Notes under the pieces: model-generated | What the model saw: the letters and a program-made list of their open reading frames with translations, nothing else | What the model was told of the DNA's origin: nothing | Databases searched by the model: none | In this document: in pieces, positions 23,239-31,069 of the stretch | How the letters are laid out: every line of letters begins with the position of its first letter | How positions within the stretch are numbered: the first letter of the stretch is position 1 | Origin: Cryptosporangium minutisporangium | GTDB lineage: Bacteria > Actinomycetota > Actinomycetes > Mycobacteriales > Cryptosporangiaceae | Assembly: GCF_039536245.1 (NCBI RefSeq) | Contig: NZ_BAAAYN010000050.1 | Coordinates: 150-52,127, forward strand | DNA length: 51,978 bases | Direction: 5' to 3' | Position numbers and translations under genes: made by a program

Positions 23239-23601
23239 ATGGCTGACGCGCAGAACGTGCGGCGGATCGCAATGGCGCTGCCGCACGTCGTCGAGATCGA
23301 CAGCGAGGGCTTCGACTTCCGGGTCGCCAACAAGGGGTTCGTCTGGTCCTACCCGGAGCGGGCGCCGGGCGGCCCCCGCCGCATCCGCACCGACGTCGCG
23401 GTGCTCTTCGTCGGCGACGAGGCGGAGAAGCAGGCGTTGTTGCTCGGCGAGCCCGAACTCTTCTTCACCACCCCCGCCTACGACGGCCTGCCGCTCGTGA
23501 TGGTGCGGCTGGAGCGCGTCGACGTCGATCGCCTGGAGGAGCTGATCACCGACGCGTGGCGGATGCGCGCCCCGGAGGAACTCGCCGACGATCTGGCGTG
23601 A
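23239..23601 (+). CDS. MmcQ/YjbR family DNA-binding-fold protein
   Basis: This 120-residue protein begins [24 protein letters not shown], the usual N-terminus of the CyaY-like-fold MmcQ/YjbR family. [17 protein letters not shown] and the terminal helix [13 protein letters not shown] are also typical. The fold resembles a double-wing DNA-binding domain, but functions are mostly unproven. The ATG at 23239 has GAGGACG upstream. It is divergent from the chemoreceptor, and a palindrome lies just before the start. Confidence 0.87.
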   Translation: MADAQNVRRIAMALPHVVEIDSEGFDFRVANKGFVWSYPERAPGGPRRIRTDVAVLFVGDEAEKQALLLGEPELFFTTPAYDGLPLVMVRLERVDVDRLEELITDAWRMRAPEELADDLA

Positions 23602-23611
23602 GCGCCGCGGG

Positions 23612-24694
23612 TCAGCGCTGCGGCCACGCCCCGGGATACCCCGGTGAGGGCTGCGGCGGGAGCTGACCCGCGAACGCGGGCACCCCTGCGCCACCCGTAG
23701 CCGCCGCACCGGGCGCGCTCGGCGAACCGCCCGCCTTGCGCTTCACCCACGCGGTGGCCGACTCGCTGCCGACCAGCGCCACCGCCACTGAGAACAGCAC
23801 CGTCTGCACGAACCCGAGCGCCAGGAACGCCTGCCCCATCGCGTTCAGCGTCGCGTCCTCGTCGAGGTAGAGCTCCATGCTGTCGTAGTAGGTGAGCAGC
23901 GCGACCCCGAGCAGGACCGTCGCGGTCACGACGCCCCACCGCCCGAAGAAGAACACCAGCCGCCGCGCCCAGTTCCAGCCGGGCAGCGCGAGCGCGGTCC
24001 CGCCCACGAAGACCAGCCCGCCCACCGCGGCGACGACCCCGTAGATCAGCAGCATCGTCGCCTCGTCGTCCACCCCGCCGTAGTACCCGGCCGCGAACGC
24101 CTTCGCTCCCGACCGGATCGCCGCCCACACGCCGGCCTGCACGCCGCCCAGCACGATGCCGAACGCGAACAGCACGATCGCGACGATGATCCACCGGCGT
24201 CCGGCGGTGAGCGACGGCGCGGGGCGGGCTTCGATCCGGGCGTTCCGGTAACGGCGCGCGTCCGGCAGCACGAGCGCGATCAACGCGCCGAACTGCGCGA
24301 GGACGTGCAGGAAGAGGACCACCGCGATCGGCAGATTCATCGCGCGCACTGCGGGGGCGCCGCCGTCGTCGGTGAACGCGGCGATCGCCGTCACCACGAG
24401 GACGAACTGCACGAACACCCAGCCCGACACGAGCACCCTGGCCACCGTGTGCGCAGTCGGCTTGCCGTCGGCCGCGACGACGAGGAGCCGGCCGATCGCG
24501 ACCGGCACCGGCGCCAGGAGGATCAGCGGGTACACCCCGGCGCTGAGTTCGAACTCGCCGTCCTCGCCGGCCCTCACCACCAGCAACGCGAAGTAGGCCA
24601 GGTACGCGACGAGACCAGTGGCGGCGGAGACGTAGGACGCGACGACGGCCAGCCGGACCGAGAAGGGCCTCACGGGTAATTCGGACACCCGCAA
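23612..24694 (-). CDS. Polytopic membrane protein of unknown function
   Basis: This protein of about 360 residues has roughly eight hydrophobic segments spread over residues 12-310, for example [38 protein letters not shown] and [19 protein letters not shown] soluble C-terminal tail rich in Pro and Gly follows (about 320-360). Acidic loop segments FTDDGGAP and GGVDDEAT are exposed between spans. I do not recognise the family. The start is uncertain: TTG at 24694 or GTG at 24688, neither with a good ribosome site. It is convergent with the MmcQ/YjbR gene with 10 bp between the stops. Confidence 0.75.
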   Translation of the reverse strand: MRVSELPVRPFSVRLAVVASYVSAATGLVAYLAYFALLVVRAGEDGEFELSAGVYPLILLAPVPVAIGRLLVVAADGKPTAHTVARVLVSGWVFVQFVLVVTAIAAFTDDGGAPAVRAMNLPIAVVLFLHVLAQFGALIALVLPDARRYRNARIEARPAPSLTAGRRWIIVAIVLFAFGIVLGGVQAGVWAAIRSGAKAFAAGYYGGVDDEATMLLIYGVVAAVGGLVFVGGTALALPGWNWARRLVFFFGRWGVVTATVLLGVALLTYYDSMELYLDEDATLNAMGQAFLALGFVQTVLFSVAVALVGSESATAWVKRKAGGSPSAPGAAATGGAGVPAFAGQLPPQPSPGYPGAWPQR

Positions 24695-24741
24695 GTTCTA
24701 CCGCATCCGCCTCACTGATCACCCTGATAGTAACCATTCGA

Positions 24742-24780
24742 TAGCTACCTATTGACTTTCGATAGGTAGCTAGTGATAGT
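24742..24780 (+). promoter_or_regulatory. Operator-promoter of the DUF2975/HTH operon
   Basis: A perfect inverted repeat with 11-bp arms (TAGCTACCTAT at 24742-24752, ATAGGTAGCTA at 24762-24772) overlaps a textbook-spaced promoter: -35 TTGACT at 24752-24757, a 17-bp gap, and -10 GATAGT at 24775-24780. The predicted start of transcription, six to seven bases later, coincides with the ATG at 24787, so the mRNA is probably leaderless. The region is strikingly A/T-rich against its surroundings, and GATAG recurs four times. Confidence 0.72.
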
Positions 24781-24786
24781 CGATCC

Positions 24787-25266
24787 ATGATCACAGAGCA
24801 TCGAGCGGTTGCCGCGCTCCGCGTCTTCCTCGTCGTCCTGTTCGGCATCCTGGTGATGTTTCAGACCTTTTCGCTGCCCGGACAATTCGCGCACATGGCG
24901 GAGGAGGACCCGGACTTCGCCTACCTGAGATGGCCGGCGACCGCCGTGTCCGCCTTCTGGCTGCTCTGCGTCCAGGTGGTGATCGTGGCGATCTGGAACC
25001 TGCTGACCCGGGTCAAGAACGACCGCATCTTCAGCGAGGACTCGTTCCGGTGGGTGAACGCGATCCTCGGGGCGATCGCCGCCGGCTGGGTCGTCCTGCT
25101 GGGCGTTTTCCTCTACGTCGGGTTCAACGCGACGGACCCGGGCCTGCCGCTGGTGCTGTTCCTTCTCCTGGTCGGCGTCGCGATCGTCGGGCTGCTGATG
25201 GTCGTCATGCGAGCGCTGCTGCGCCAGGCCACGAACCTGCACAGCGACATGCAAGCGGTGATCTGA
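24787..25266 (+). CDS. DUF2975 family membrane protein
   Basis: This 159-residue protein has four transmembrane spans (about 8-28, 50-72, 92-112 and 120-142). The motif LLTRVKNDRIFSEDSFRWVNAI in the central cytoplasmic loop is the family signature. DUF2975 proteins are typically encoded next to a small Cro/C1-type regulator, as here, and may modulate it from the membrane. The ATG at 24787 has no ribosome site but sits at the predicted transcription start. Its TGA shares one base with the ATG of the HTH gene (TGATG). Confidence 0.88.
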   Translation: MITEHRAVAALRVFLVVLFGILVMFQTFSLPGQFAHMAEEDPDFAYLRWPATAVSAFWLLCVQVVIVAIWNLLTRVKNDRIFSEDSFRWVNAILGAIAAGWVVLLGVFLYVGFNATDPGLPLVLFLLLVGVAIVGLLMVVMRALLRQATNLHSDMQAVI

Positions 25267-25541
25267 TGCCCATCGTCGTACGGATCGACGTCGAACTGGC
25301 CAAACGCAAGATGAGCGTCGGAGAGTTCGCCGAACGAGTCGGACTCACGCCCGCGAACGTCGCGGTGCTCAAGAACGGGCGGGCCAAAGCCGTCCGGTTC
25401 AGCACCCTCGAAGCCATGTGCCGGGTACTCGACTGCCAACCCGGTGACCTCCTCGAATGGGTCGAGGACGGCCAAGCCATCCCGAACGACCCAGCCATTC
25501 AGAACGACCCAGCCCTCGACGCCGAAACGGAGCTCTCGTGA
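25266..25541 (+). CDS. Small Cro/C1-type helix-turn-helix regulator (YozG-like)
   Basis: This 91-residue protein consists mostly of one HTH domain: MPIVVRIDVELAKRKMSVGEFAERVGLTPANVAVLKNGRAKAVRF in pattern, then LEAMCRVLDCQPGDLLEW (residues about 1-70). A short tail contains two NDPA units. It matches the YozG/HTH_26 type always found beside DUF2975 proteins. It overlaps both neighbours (1 and 4 bases), so the three genes are one translationally coupled operon. It is the best candidate to bind the palindrome at 24742-24772. Confidence 0.9.
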   Translation: MPIVVRIDVELAKRKMSVGEFAERVGLTPANVAVLKNGRAKAVRFSTLEAMCRVLDCQPGDLLEWVEDGQAIPNDPAIQNDPALDAETELS

Positions 25542-25702
25542 AGTTCATCCTGGTCCTGCTCGCGCTTCTGGGGATCGCGATCGGCGCGTTCGGCGTCGTG
25601 TACGGCGAAGCCGACGACTCGCCGGGCCTCCAGCTGCTCGGGGTCCTGATCGTCGCCGGCACGCTCGTCTTCGGGATCCGAACCCTCCGTCGCAGCCGCT
25701 AG
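25538..25702 (+). CDS. Small two-span membrane protein
   Basis: This 54-residue protein starts at a GTG that overlaps the HTH gene's stop (GTGA). It has two hydrophobic helices (about 2-20 and 30-46) separated by the acidic YGEADDSPG and ends with the basic RTLRRSR, so both termini probably face the cytoplasm. Short proteins of this kind recur in actinobacteria without known function. Coupling to the DUF2975/HTH pair suggests a membrane-linked regulatory unit. Confidence 0.75.
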   Translation: MKFILVLLALLGIAIGAFGVVYGEADDSPGLQLLGVLIVAGTLVFGIRTLRRSR

Positions 25703-25707
25703 TTTCC

Positions 25708-25721
25708 TAGAACACGTTCCA
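25708..25721. promoter_or_regulatory. KstR-like operator upstream of LLM oxidoreductase
   Basis: TAGAACACGTTCCA fits the published KstR consensus TnnAACnnGTTnnA at every fixed position. The extended site CTAGAACACGTTCCAG differs by one base from the box at 45893-45908. It overlaps the likely -35 region of the downstream gene; TAACGT at 25739-25744 could be the -10, giving a nearly leaderless mRNA. Confidence 0.7.
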
Positions 25722-25752
25722 GAATGCGGCCGAGCCGGTAACGTCAACGCCC

Positions 25753-26628
25753 GTGAAATGGACACTGGCAGCGGCGCTGGTGCCGGCCGGCCACCTTCTC
25801 GACCTCGCCCGCACGGCCGAAGAAAACGGCTACAACTCCCTGGCCTTACCCGACTCGGTGTTCTACCCCGAGCACGTCTCGGCCAAGTACCCGTACACCA
25901 AGGACGGCAGCCGGTTCTGGCCCGCGGAGACGGAGTTCATCGATCCGTTCGTCGCGATCCCGGCGATGGCCGCCGTCACCACCCGCCTGGAGTTCCACAC
26001 CAACGTCTACAAGCTCCCGCTCCGCGACCCGCTCCTCACCGCCAAGCAGGTCGCGTCGATCGCGGTGATGTCGGACAACCGGTTCGCGCTCGGCGTCGGG
26101 CTCTCCTGGATCCCGGAGGAGTTCGCGTTCACCCACACCGAGATGCGCACCCGCGGCGCCCGGACCGACGAGGCCATCGAGATCATCAAAGCGGTGTGCG
26201 CCGGTAAAGGGCCGCAGTGGGTGGAGTACCACGGCCGTCACTACGACTTCGACCGGCTGATGATCGCCCCCGCACCCGACCGGCCGGTACCGATCTACGT
26301 CGGCGGTCACAGCGAGCCCGCACTGGCCCGCACCGCCCGGATCGGCGACGGCTGGATCTCCGTCAACACGTCCCCGAACAAGATCATCGACGCGTGCGCC
26401 CGGCTCGCCGAGCTACGCGCCGAGCACGGCCGGGCCGACCAGCCGTTCGAGATCATCGCCGGTCCGGTCGGCGACGTCAGCCGGGACGACTACCGGCGCC
26501 TGGAGGACGCCGGGGTCACCGAGTGCCAGGCCGCGCCCTGGTGGCAGTACGGCGTTCCGCTCGACGACCACGCCGGCCTGATCGACGCGACGCGTCGCTT
26601 CGCCGACGAGGTGATCGCCCGCTACTGA
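25753..26628 (+). CDS. LLM class F420-dependent oxidoreductase
   Basis: This 291-residue luciferase-like TIM-barrel protein of the F420-dependent type starts with KWTLAAALVPAGHLLDLARTAEENGYNSLALPDS. Other family marks are RLEFHTNVYKLPLRDPLLTAKQVASIAVMS, the glycine-rich GLSWIPEEF, and PVPIYVGGHSEPALARTARIGDGWIS. It starts at GTG 25753. A KstR-like operator lies 31 bp upstream, which links it by inference to the steroid-degradation regulon; mycobacterial KstR regulons also include an F420-type oxidoreductase. The substrate is unknown. It is followed by the convergent M20 peptidase gene. Confidence 0.9.
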   Translation: MKWTLAAALVPAGHLLDLARTAEENGYNSLALPDSVFYPEHVSAKYPYTKDGSRFWPAETEFIDPFVAIPAMAAVTTRLEFHTNVYKLPLRDPLLTAKQVASIAVMSDNRFALGVGLSWIPEEFAFTHTEMRTRGARTDEAIEIIKAVCAGKGPQWVEYHGRHYDFDRLMIAPAPDRPVPIYVGGHSEPALARTARIGDGWISVNTSPNKIIDACARLAELRAEHGRADQPFEIIAGPVGDVSRDDYRRLEDAGVTECQAAPWWQYGVPLDDHAGLIDATRRFADEVIARY

Positions 26629-26651
26629 CGACCCGCCCGGCGCCGGGCGGG

Positions 26652-28043
26652 TCACTCCCCGCCCGGCTGGTCGGACGCCAGCCGCGACCAGAGTGAGGCC
26701 AGGGTGGCGGCACCGGCCAGCAGGACGTCGATCGACACCCGCTCGTCGCTGTCGTGCCACCGGTCCTCGGGCAGCCCGGTGCCGAACAGGATCACCGGGG
26801 CGTCCAGCGCGCGGCCCAGCAGCTCGGTCGGGCCACCGCCCGCGTTGCCCATCCGGCCGGGAACCGCTCCGAACCCGTCCTCCATCGCGTCGGCCAGTAC
26901 CCGGACCGCGGGGTGGTCGTCGGCGATCCGGTACGGCTCCTGGGCGGCCTCCTCGGCCACCGTGAGCTCGTACTCGACGGCGTCGCTGATCGTGTCGGCG
27001 ACCCAGCGGCGCAGTTGCTCGGCCACGGCCGCGCCGGTTTGGTCGGAGACCGTCCGGAAGCTCAGGCTCGCGGTCGCTTCGGCCGGGATCGCGCCGCGGG
27101 GCACTCCGATCGGGTCGCCGCCGATGATGCTGAGGACCTCGACTGCCGGGCGCGCCCAGAGCCGCTCGAGGACCGTGTACCCCTCCTCGCCCGCGATCGC
27201 GCGGCTCTCCGTCCGCTGCAGCCAGTCCTCCACCGTGAACGGCAGCGCGGCGTACGCCTCCCGGACCTGCTCGGACGGGTCGGTGACGTCGTCGTAGAAG
27301 CCGGGCAGCGCGATCCGACCTTTGTCGTCCAGGAGCTTCGCCAGCAGCTCGGAGAGGGCCAGGATCGGGTTCGGCGCCGGCCCGGAGACCGCGCCGGCGT
27401 GGATGTCCCGGAGCGGTCCGAAGACCCGCAGCTGGGCCAGGAGCTGGCCGCGCACGCTGGTGCAGACCGCCGGGTGGTCGGCCCGCCAGAGCATCGTGTC
27501 GGAGAAGACGATCAGATCGACGTCGAGGCGCTCGCGGTGCTCCCCGATCAGGCCCTCGAGCTGCGCGCTCCCGGCTTCCTCCTCGCCCTCGACGAGGAAC
27601 TTGAGGTTGACGGCCGGTGCGTCGCGTCCGGTGGTGGCCAGGTGCGCGCGGATGCCCCAGAGGTGGGCGAGCACCTGTCCCTTGGCGTCGGAGGTGCCGC
27701 GGCCGTAGAGGCGGCCGTCGCGCAGCGCGGGTTCGAACGGCGGTGTCTCCTCCCACTCGCCGTCCTTCGCCGCCCGGACGTCGTGGTGGCTGTAGACCAG
27801 CACCGTGGGTGCCCCCGGCGCCGCGCACCACTCCGCGTACACCGCAGGAGCGTCCGGCGGGCCCCAGACCTCGGTGAGCGGGAACCCGGTGTCGCGCAGC
27901 GCTCCGGCCAGCCAATTCGCGGAGCGGCGCAGGTCGATCTCGTATTCCGGGACTCCGGCGACGGAGCGGAGGCGCACCCAGCCGATCAACTCCTCGATCA
28001 AGCGCGCGCGGTGGGCGTCCAGATAGTCCGAAGCGGTGGTCAT
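26652..28043 (-). CDS. M20 family metallopeptidase (dipeptidase-like)
   Basis: This 463-residue di-zinc peptidase has the M20 metal ligands in sequence: His of VYSHHDVRAA, bridging Asp of LYGRGTSDAKGQ, the Glu pair of LVEGEEEAGS with the catalytic Glu, and a later His in the C-terminal part (RWHDSDERV). An inserted dimerisation domain lies at about 190-320. It resembles cytosolic carnosinase-like dipeptidases (M20.A) in actinobacteria. The ATG at 28043 follows AGGAGC at good spacing, whereas the upstream in-frame extension is poor. No signal peptide is seen. Confidence 0.92.
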   Translation of the reverse strand: MTTASDYLDAHRARLIEELIGWVRLRSVAGVPEYEIDLRRSANWLAGALRDTGFPLTEVWGPPDAPAVYAEWCAAPGAPTVLVYSHHDVRAAKDGEWEETPPFEPALRDGRLYGRGTSDAKGQVLAHLWGIRAHLATTGRDAPAVNLKFLVEGEEEAGSAQLEGLIGEHRERLDVDLIVFSDTMLWRADHPAVCTSVRGQLLAQLRVFGPLRDIHAGAVSGPAPNPILALSELLAKLLDDKGRIALPGFYDDVTDPSEQVREAYAALPFTVEDWLQRTESRAIAGEEGYTVLERLWARPAVEVLSIIGGDPIGVPRGAIPAEATASLSFRTVSDQTGAAVAEQLRRWVADTISDAVEYELTVAEEAAQEPYRIADDHPAVRVLADAMEDGFGAVPGRMGNAGGGPTELLGRALDAPVILFGTGLPEDRWHDSDERVSIDVLLAGAATLASLWSRLASDQPGGE

Positions 28044-28234
28044 CCGGGCTCCTGTTCGGTGCGGCGAGGGACCGCCGCGATTCCCACCCCACCGGCACCC
28101 AAACGTCACTAACAGCACAGAAGGGCGCGTCTCCCCCTGCAGCTCCGACTACCAGCGGGTAGAGTGAACGGCGGTTCGGACATGAGCCTGGAGTGCCTCG
28201 ATCGGCGCTCCTCCCTGCCCTCGAGGGAACGGCC

Positions 28235-28597
28235 GTGTCCATCGACGAACTGCTCCCGCCCGACCGCCCGTTGTCGCTGACGATCCGTGGCCACGAGAGC
28301 GTGCCGGTGATCGAGATCCGCGGCGAGCTCGAGGAGCGGAACGCACCCCGCCTTCCGGAGCTGGTCGAACGCGTGCTGCAGGAGTCCGCTCCGCGCCGCG
28401 TCGTCCTCGACCTCTCGGGGGTCACGTTCATGACCGCCGCCGGTGTCCGGGCGCTGCTGTTCGCCCGCCGGGCGGTGGAGTCCACCGCGACGCCGCTGGT
28501 TCTGTGCGCCCCCTCCCCCATCGCGCGCACGGTCCTTCGGGCGACCGGTGACGTCCGGTACTTCCACATCCAGCGGGATGCACCAGCCGAAGGGTAG
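28235..28597 (+). CDS. STAS domain protein (anti-sigma factor antagonist-like)
   Basis: This 120-residue single STAS domain starts at GTG 28235, which has GAGGGAA at ideal spacing; the GTG at 28193 has none. The core is VIEIRGELEERNAPRLPELVERVL, then VVLDLSGVTFMTAAGVRALL. In classical anti-anti-sigma factors this loop reads DSSGL with a phosphorylated serine; here both serines are alanine and Asp is Thr, so control by serine phosphorylation seems lost. It probably binds an anti-sigma partner encoded elsewhere. It precedes the GAF-ANTAR gene on the same strand with 38 bp between. Confidence 0.85.
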   Translation: MSIDELLPPDRPLSLTIRGHESVPVIEIRGELEERNAPRLPELVERVLQESAPRRVVLDLSGVTFMTAAGVRALLFARRAVESTATPLVLCAPSPIARTVLRATGDVRYFHIQRDAPAEG

Positions 28598-28635
28598 GGC
28601 CGCACCGCGCACCGAGCATGCGCCAGGATGGTCGC

Positions 28636-29346
28636 ATGGAGCTGACCGAGAACCAGCTGCGCGAGATCACGGCATTGGCCGGGGCGGTGCTCGGCCAGGA
28701 CGACCTCGTGGGCACTCTGCAGGAGATCACCCGGATCGCGGCCCGGATCGTGCCGGGGACCGACGCCGTCTCGATCACGACGTTCCAGGACGGCCGCCCC
28801 ACCGCCGTCGCGTTCAGCGACGAGTGGGCGAAAGAGCTCGACGAGCTGCAGTTCGACGAGCGCGAAGGCCCCTGTCTCGACGCGACCCGCACCGGCAACC
28901 TCTTCCGCATGCAGGACCTGGAAGCGGACACGCGCTGGCCCGCCTACACCGAGCGGGCGACCCGCCACGGCGCCCGGAGCGCGGTGTCGATCCCGCTGCA
29001 CTCCGAGGTCGGGAACTTTGGCGCGATGAACCTCTACTCCCGGACGCCGGACGCGTTCACCGGTGAGGCCGTCGCGCTCGCCCAGGTCCTCGCCGGCCAG
29101 GCCGGCCACGCCAGCCTGGTCGCCGCCGCGTTCTTCCGCCACCGCGACCTCGCCGAGCAGCTGCGCGAGGCGATCCGCTCCCGCAGCGTCATCGACCAGG
29201 CGATGGGGGTGCTGATGGCGCAGCGCAAGATCACCGCGGACGCCGCGTTCGGGCTGCTCCGGGACGCTTCCCAGCACCGGAACGTCAAGCTTCGCCTGGT
29301 GGCGCAGGAGGTCGTCGACACCGGCACGCTGCCCGGCCGCGGCTGA
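28636..29346 (+). CDS. GAF and ANTAR domain protein
   Basis: This 236-residue signalling protein has an N-terminal GAF sensor (about 20-160, including AVSITTFQDGRPTAVAFSD and FDEREGPCLDATRTG). A C-terminal ANTAR RNA-binding domain follows (about 165-225, LREAIRSRSVIDQAMGVLMAQRKITADAAFGLLR, with the conserved Ala/Gly and aromatic contact positions). ANTAR proteins act as antiterminators or control translation of target transcripts, and this actinobacterial architecture is common in stress and nitrogen signalling. The ATG at 28636 is preferred to that at 28618. It is probably co-transcribed with the STAS gene. Confidence 0.92.
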   Translation: MELTENQLREITALAGAVLGQDDLVGTLQEITRIAARIVPGTDAVSITTFQDGRPTAVAFSDEWAKELDELQFDEREGPCLDATRTGNLFRMQDLEADTRWPAYTERATRHGARSAVSIPLHSEVGNFGAMNLYSRTPDAFTGEAVALAQVLAGQAGHASLVAAAFFRHRDLAEQLREAIRSRSVIDQAMGVLMAQRKITADAAFGLLRDASQHRNVKLRLVAQEVVDTGTLPGRG

Positions 29347-29370
29347 TCGCCGGTCGCGCCGACCGTTCGG

Positions 29371-30387
29371 TCAGAGCGCGGCTTCGATCTCGCTCCGCGT
29401 CCGGACCGGATCGGGCCCGGCCGGTCGGGTGACCGCGACCGGTGCCGCGAGCGGCACGGTGCCCGCCGCGACCCGGGCCTGCGCCTCCCGGAATTCGCGT
29501 AACGGACCGGTCGCCCGGTGCAGGCCGTTGACCGCCAGCCACAACGACGTCCGGCGGGCGTGGAGCGTCGCCCGGTTGGGCGGCTGGTACAGCGCCAGCT
29601 TCTGGGCCCAGCGCGGGAGCATGTCGCGGGCCGCCCAGTCCATGAACGCGCTCCCGGGCTGCCACGGCGGCACGGTGCTGTCCCGGAGGTTCGGTCCGGT
29701 GCCGAAGGCTTTGATCGGCGTGAGCGCCAGCTTCGGCAGGTAGGACTCCAGGCACTCGGCCACCTCGGCCTTGGTGGCCGGCAGCTCGGTGCCGCCGAGC
29801 GCTTCGCCGACCCGGACGAACTCGCCGTAGTAGCGGTCGAGAGCCGGGCCGCGGAGCGGGCTGCGGTGGTAACGCTCGTGCGCGGTCGCCAAGCCCCAGA
29901 CGACCGTGGCGTAGTTCCAGCGCAGCCAGTCCGGGTCGTCGGCGTCGTAGCGCAGACCGTCGGGCCGGACGCCCTTGACCGTGTGGTGCATCGCGCGCAC
30001 CGTCCGCGCCAGGTTCTCCGCGGTGCGCGTGGAGCCGTAGGCCGTGCCGATGAAGAACGCGATCGAGTGCCCGAGCCGTACGGCGGCCCCCTCCGGGTCG
30101 ACGTTGCCGGTGGGCACCCCGTCGACCCGTTCGACCAAACGGGAGTGGTCGTACCCCATCCAGCTGATGCTCGGGTCGAGCCCTTCGATGTAGGCCGCGG
30201 CGACCAGGCCGAGGACGACCGTGGGGAGGTGCGAGTGCACGTACCAGACCGCGCTGTCCGGGCCGAACCAGCCCGGGTCACCCTCGGGCTCCCGGAACTC
30301 CATGCCCCGGAAGAACTTCGACCGGATATCGGTGTCGAAGCTCCGCTCGAAGCGGGTGGCGACGCGGGCGGCGACGAAGTTCGACAT
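29371..30387 (-). CDS. Oxygenase MpaB/rubber-oxygenase family protein (DUF2236)
   Basis: This 338-residue protein shows the DUF2236 pattern: DPGWFGPDSAVWYVHSHLPTVVLGLVAAAYIEGL near the N-terminus, LGHSIAFFIGTAYGSTRTAENLARTVRAMHHTVKG with conserved His residues, and WVYATVVWG-like WNYATVVWGLATAHERY. Relatives include latex-clearing protein Lcp and fungal MpaB; the heme-binding His residues are conserved in the group. No secretion signal is evident, which differs from Lcp. Start choice: ATG at 30387 lies six bases after GGAGG, while the ATG two codons earlier abuts it. It is divergent from a TetR regulator through an elaborate operator. Confidence 0.88.
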   Translation of the reverse strand: MSNFVAARVATRFERSFDTDIRSKFFRGMEFREPEGDPGWFGPDSAVWYVHSHLPTVVLGLVAAAYIEGLDPSISWMGYDHSRLVERVDGVPTGNVDPEGAAVRLGHSIAFFIGTAYGSTRTAENLARTVRAMHHTVKGVRPDGLRYDADDPDWLRWNYATVVWGLATAHERYHRSPLRGPALDRYYGEFVRVGEALGGTELPATKAEVAECLESYLPKLALTPIKAFGTGPNLRDSTVPPWQPGSAFMDWAARDMLPRWAQKLALYQPPNRATLHARRTSLWLAVNGLHRATGPLREFREAQARVAAGTVPLAAPVAVTRPAGPDPVRTRSEIEAAL

Positions 30388-30407
30388 CGGCATCCTCCAG
30401 TTCTGGA

Positions 30408-30454
30408 TACGACCGTAACCAGACTAGCCAGCTGGCTACGACCGTGTCCAGACT
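30408..30454. promoter_or_regulatory. Composite operator: palindrome inside direct repeats
   Basis: A perfect 14-bp palindrome, TAGCCAGCTGGCTA (30425-30438), is flanked by two direct copies of an 18-bp element, TACGACCGT..CCAGACT, at 30408-30425 and 30437-30454 (16 of 18 bases identical, 29 bp apart). It fills most of the 83-bp divergent gap and overlaps the probable promoters. Binding by the adjacent TetR is inferred. Confidence 0.68.
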
Positions 30455-30470
30455 CCGGTACCGTGACCGC

Positions 30471-31064
30471 ATGGCGAATCTCTCGACGCGATGGGCAGGC
30501 GTTCCGGCGGCCGGTCGCAAGGCCGAGCGCCGCACGATGCTGGTCCAGGCCGGATTTCGCCTCTTCGGCGCGGACGGCGAAGCGGCGTTGACCGTGCGCG
30601 CCGTGTGCCGGGAAGCGGAGTTGCACACCCGCTACTTCTACGAGAGCTTCGCCGACACCGGAGCGCTCCTGGCGGCCGTCTACGACCAGCAGGCGGCGGC
30701 ACTCGGCGACGTCCTCGCCGGCGCGCTGGCGACGGCCGGCCTCGGCCCGGAGTCCCGCGTCCGCGCCGGCATCCGCAGCGTGCTCCGATTCATCAGCGAC
30801 GATCCCCGCCGCGGCCGCGTGCTGTTCGCCGACACCGTCTCCACTCGGCGCCGGGAGGCGGAGACGGCGCTGCTGGAGAGCCTCATCGCCAGTAGTGGTG
30901 CGCGGAGCCCGTCACTCTCGATGCGGGTCGCCGCGACGATGTTCACCGGGGCCATGACCGAACTGGCCCGGCAGTGGGCGGACGGGCGGCTCGGCGACGA
31001 CCTGGACGCCGTCGTCGACAGCGCCGTCGAACTCTCGCTGGCGCTGCAGTCGACGAGGCGGTAG
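30471..31064 (+). CDS. TetR family transcriptional regulator
   Basis: This 197-residue regulator starts with MANLSTRWAGVPAAGRKAERRTMLVQAGFRLFG. The helix-turn-helix lies at about residues 30-65 (TVRAVCREAELHTRYFYESF). The C-terminal ligand domain includes RVRAGIRSVLRFISDDPRRGRVLFAD. The ATG at 30471 was chosen as the most natural start, although no strong ribosome site precedes it. It probably represses the divergent DUF2236 gene and itself through the composite operator between them. Confidence 0.88.
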   Translation: MANLSTRWAGVPAAGRKAERRTMLVQAGFRLFGADGEAALTVRAVCREAELHTRYFYESFADTGALLAAVYDQQAAALGDVLAGALATAGLGPESRVRAGIRSVLRFISDDPRRGRVLFADTVSTRRREAETALLESLIASSGARSPSLSMRVAATMFTGAMTELARQWADGRLGDDLDAVVDSAVELSLALQSTRR

Positions 31065-31069
31065 CGGCC

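Noticed and set aside
26413-29277. 954-residue open frame on the minus strand
   Set aside because: It crosses several well-supported genes on both strands and has the Arg/Pro/Gly-rich composition of a high-G+C shadow frame.
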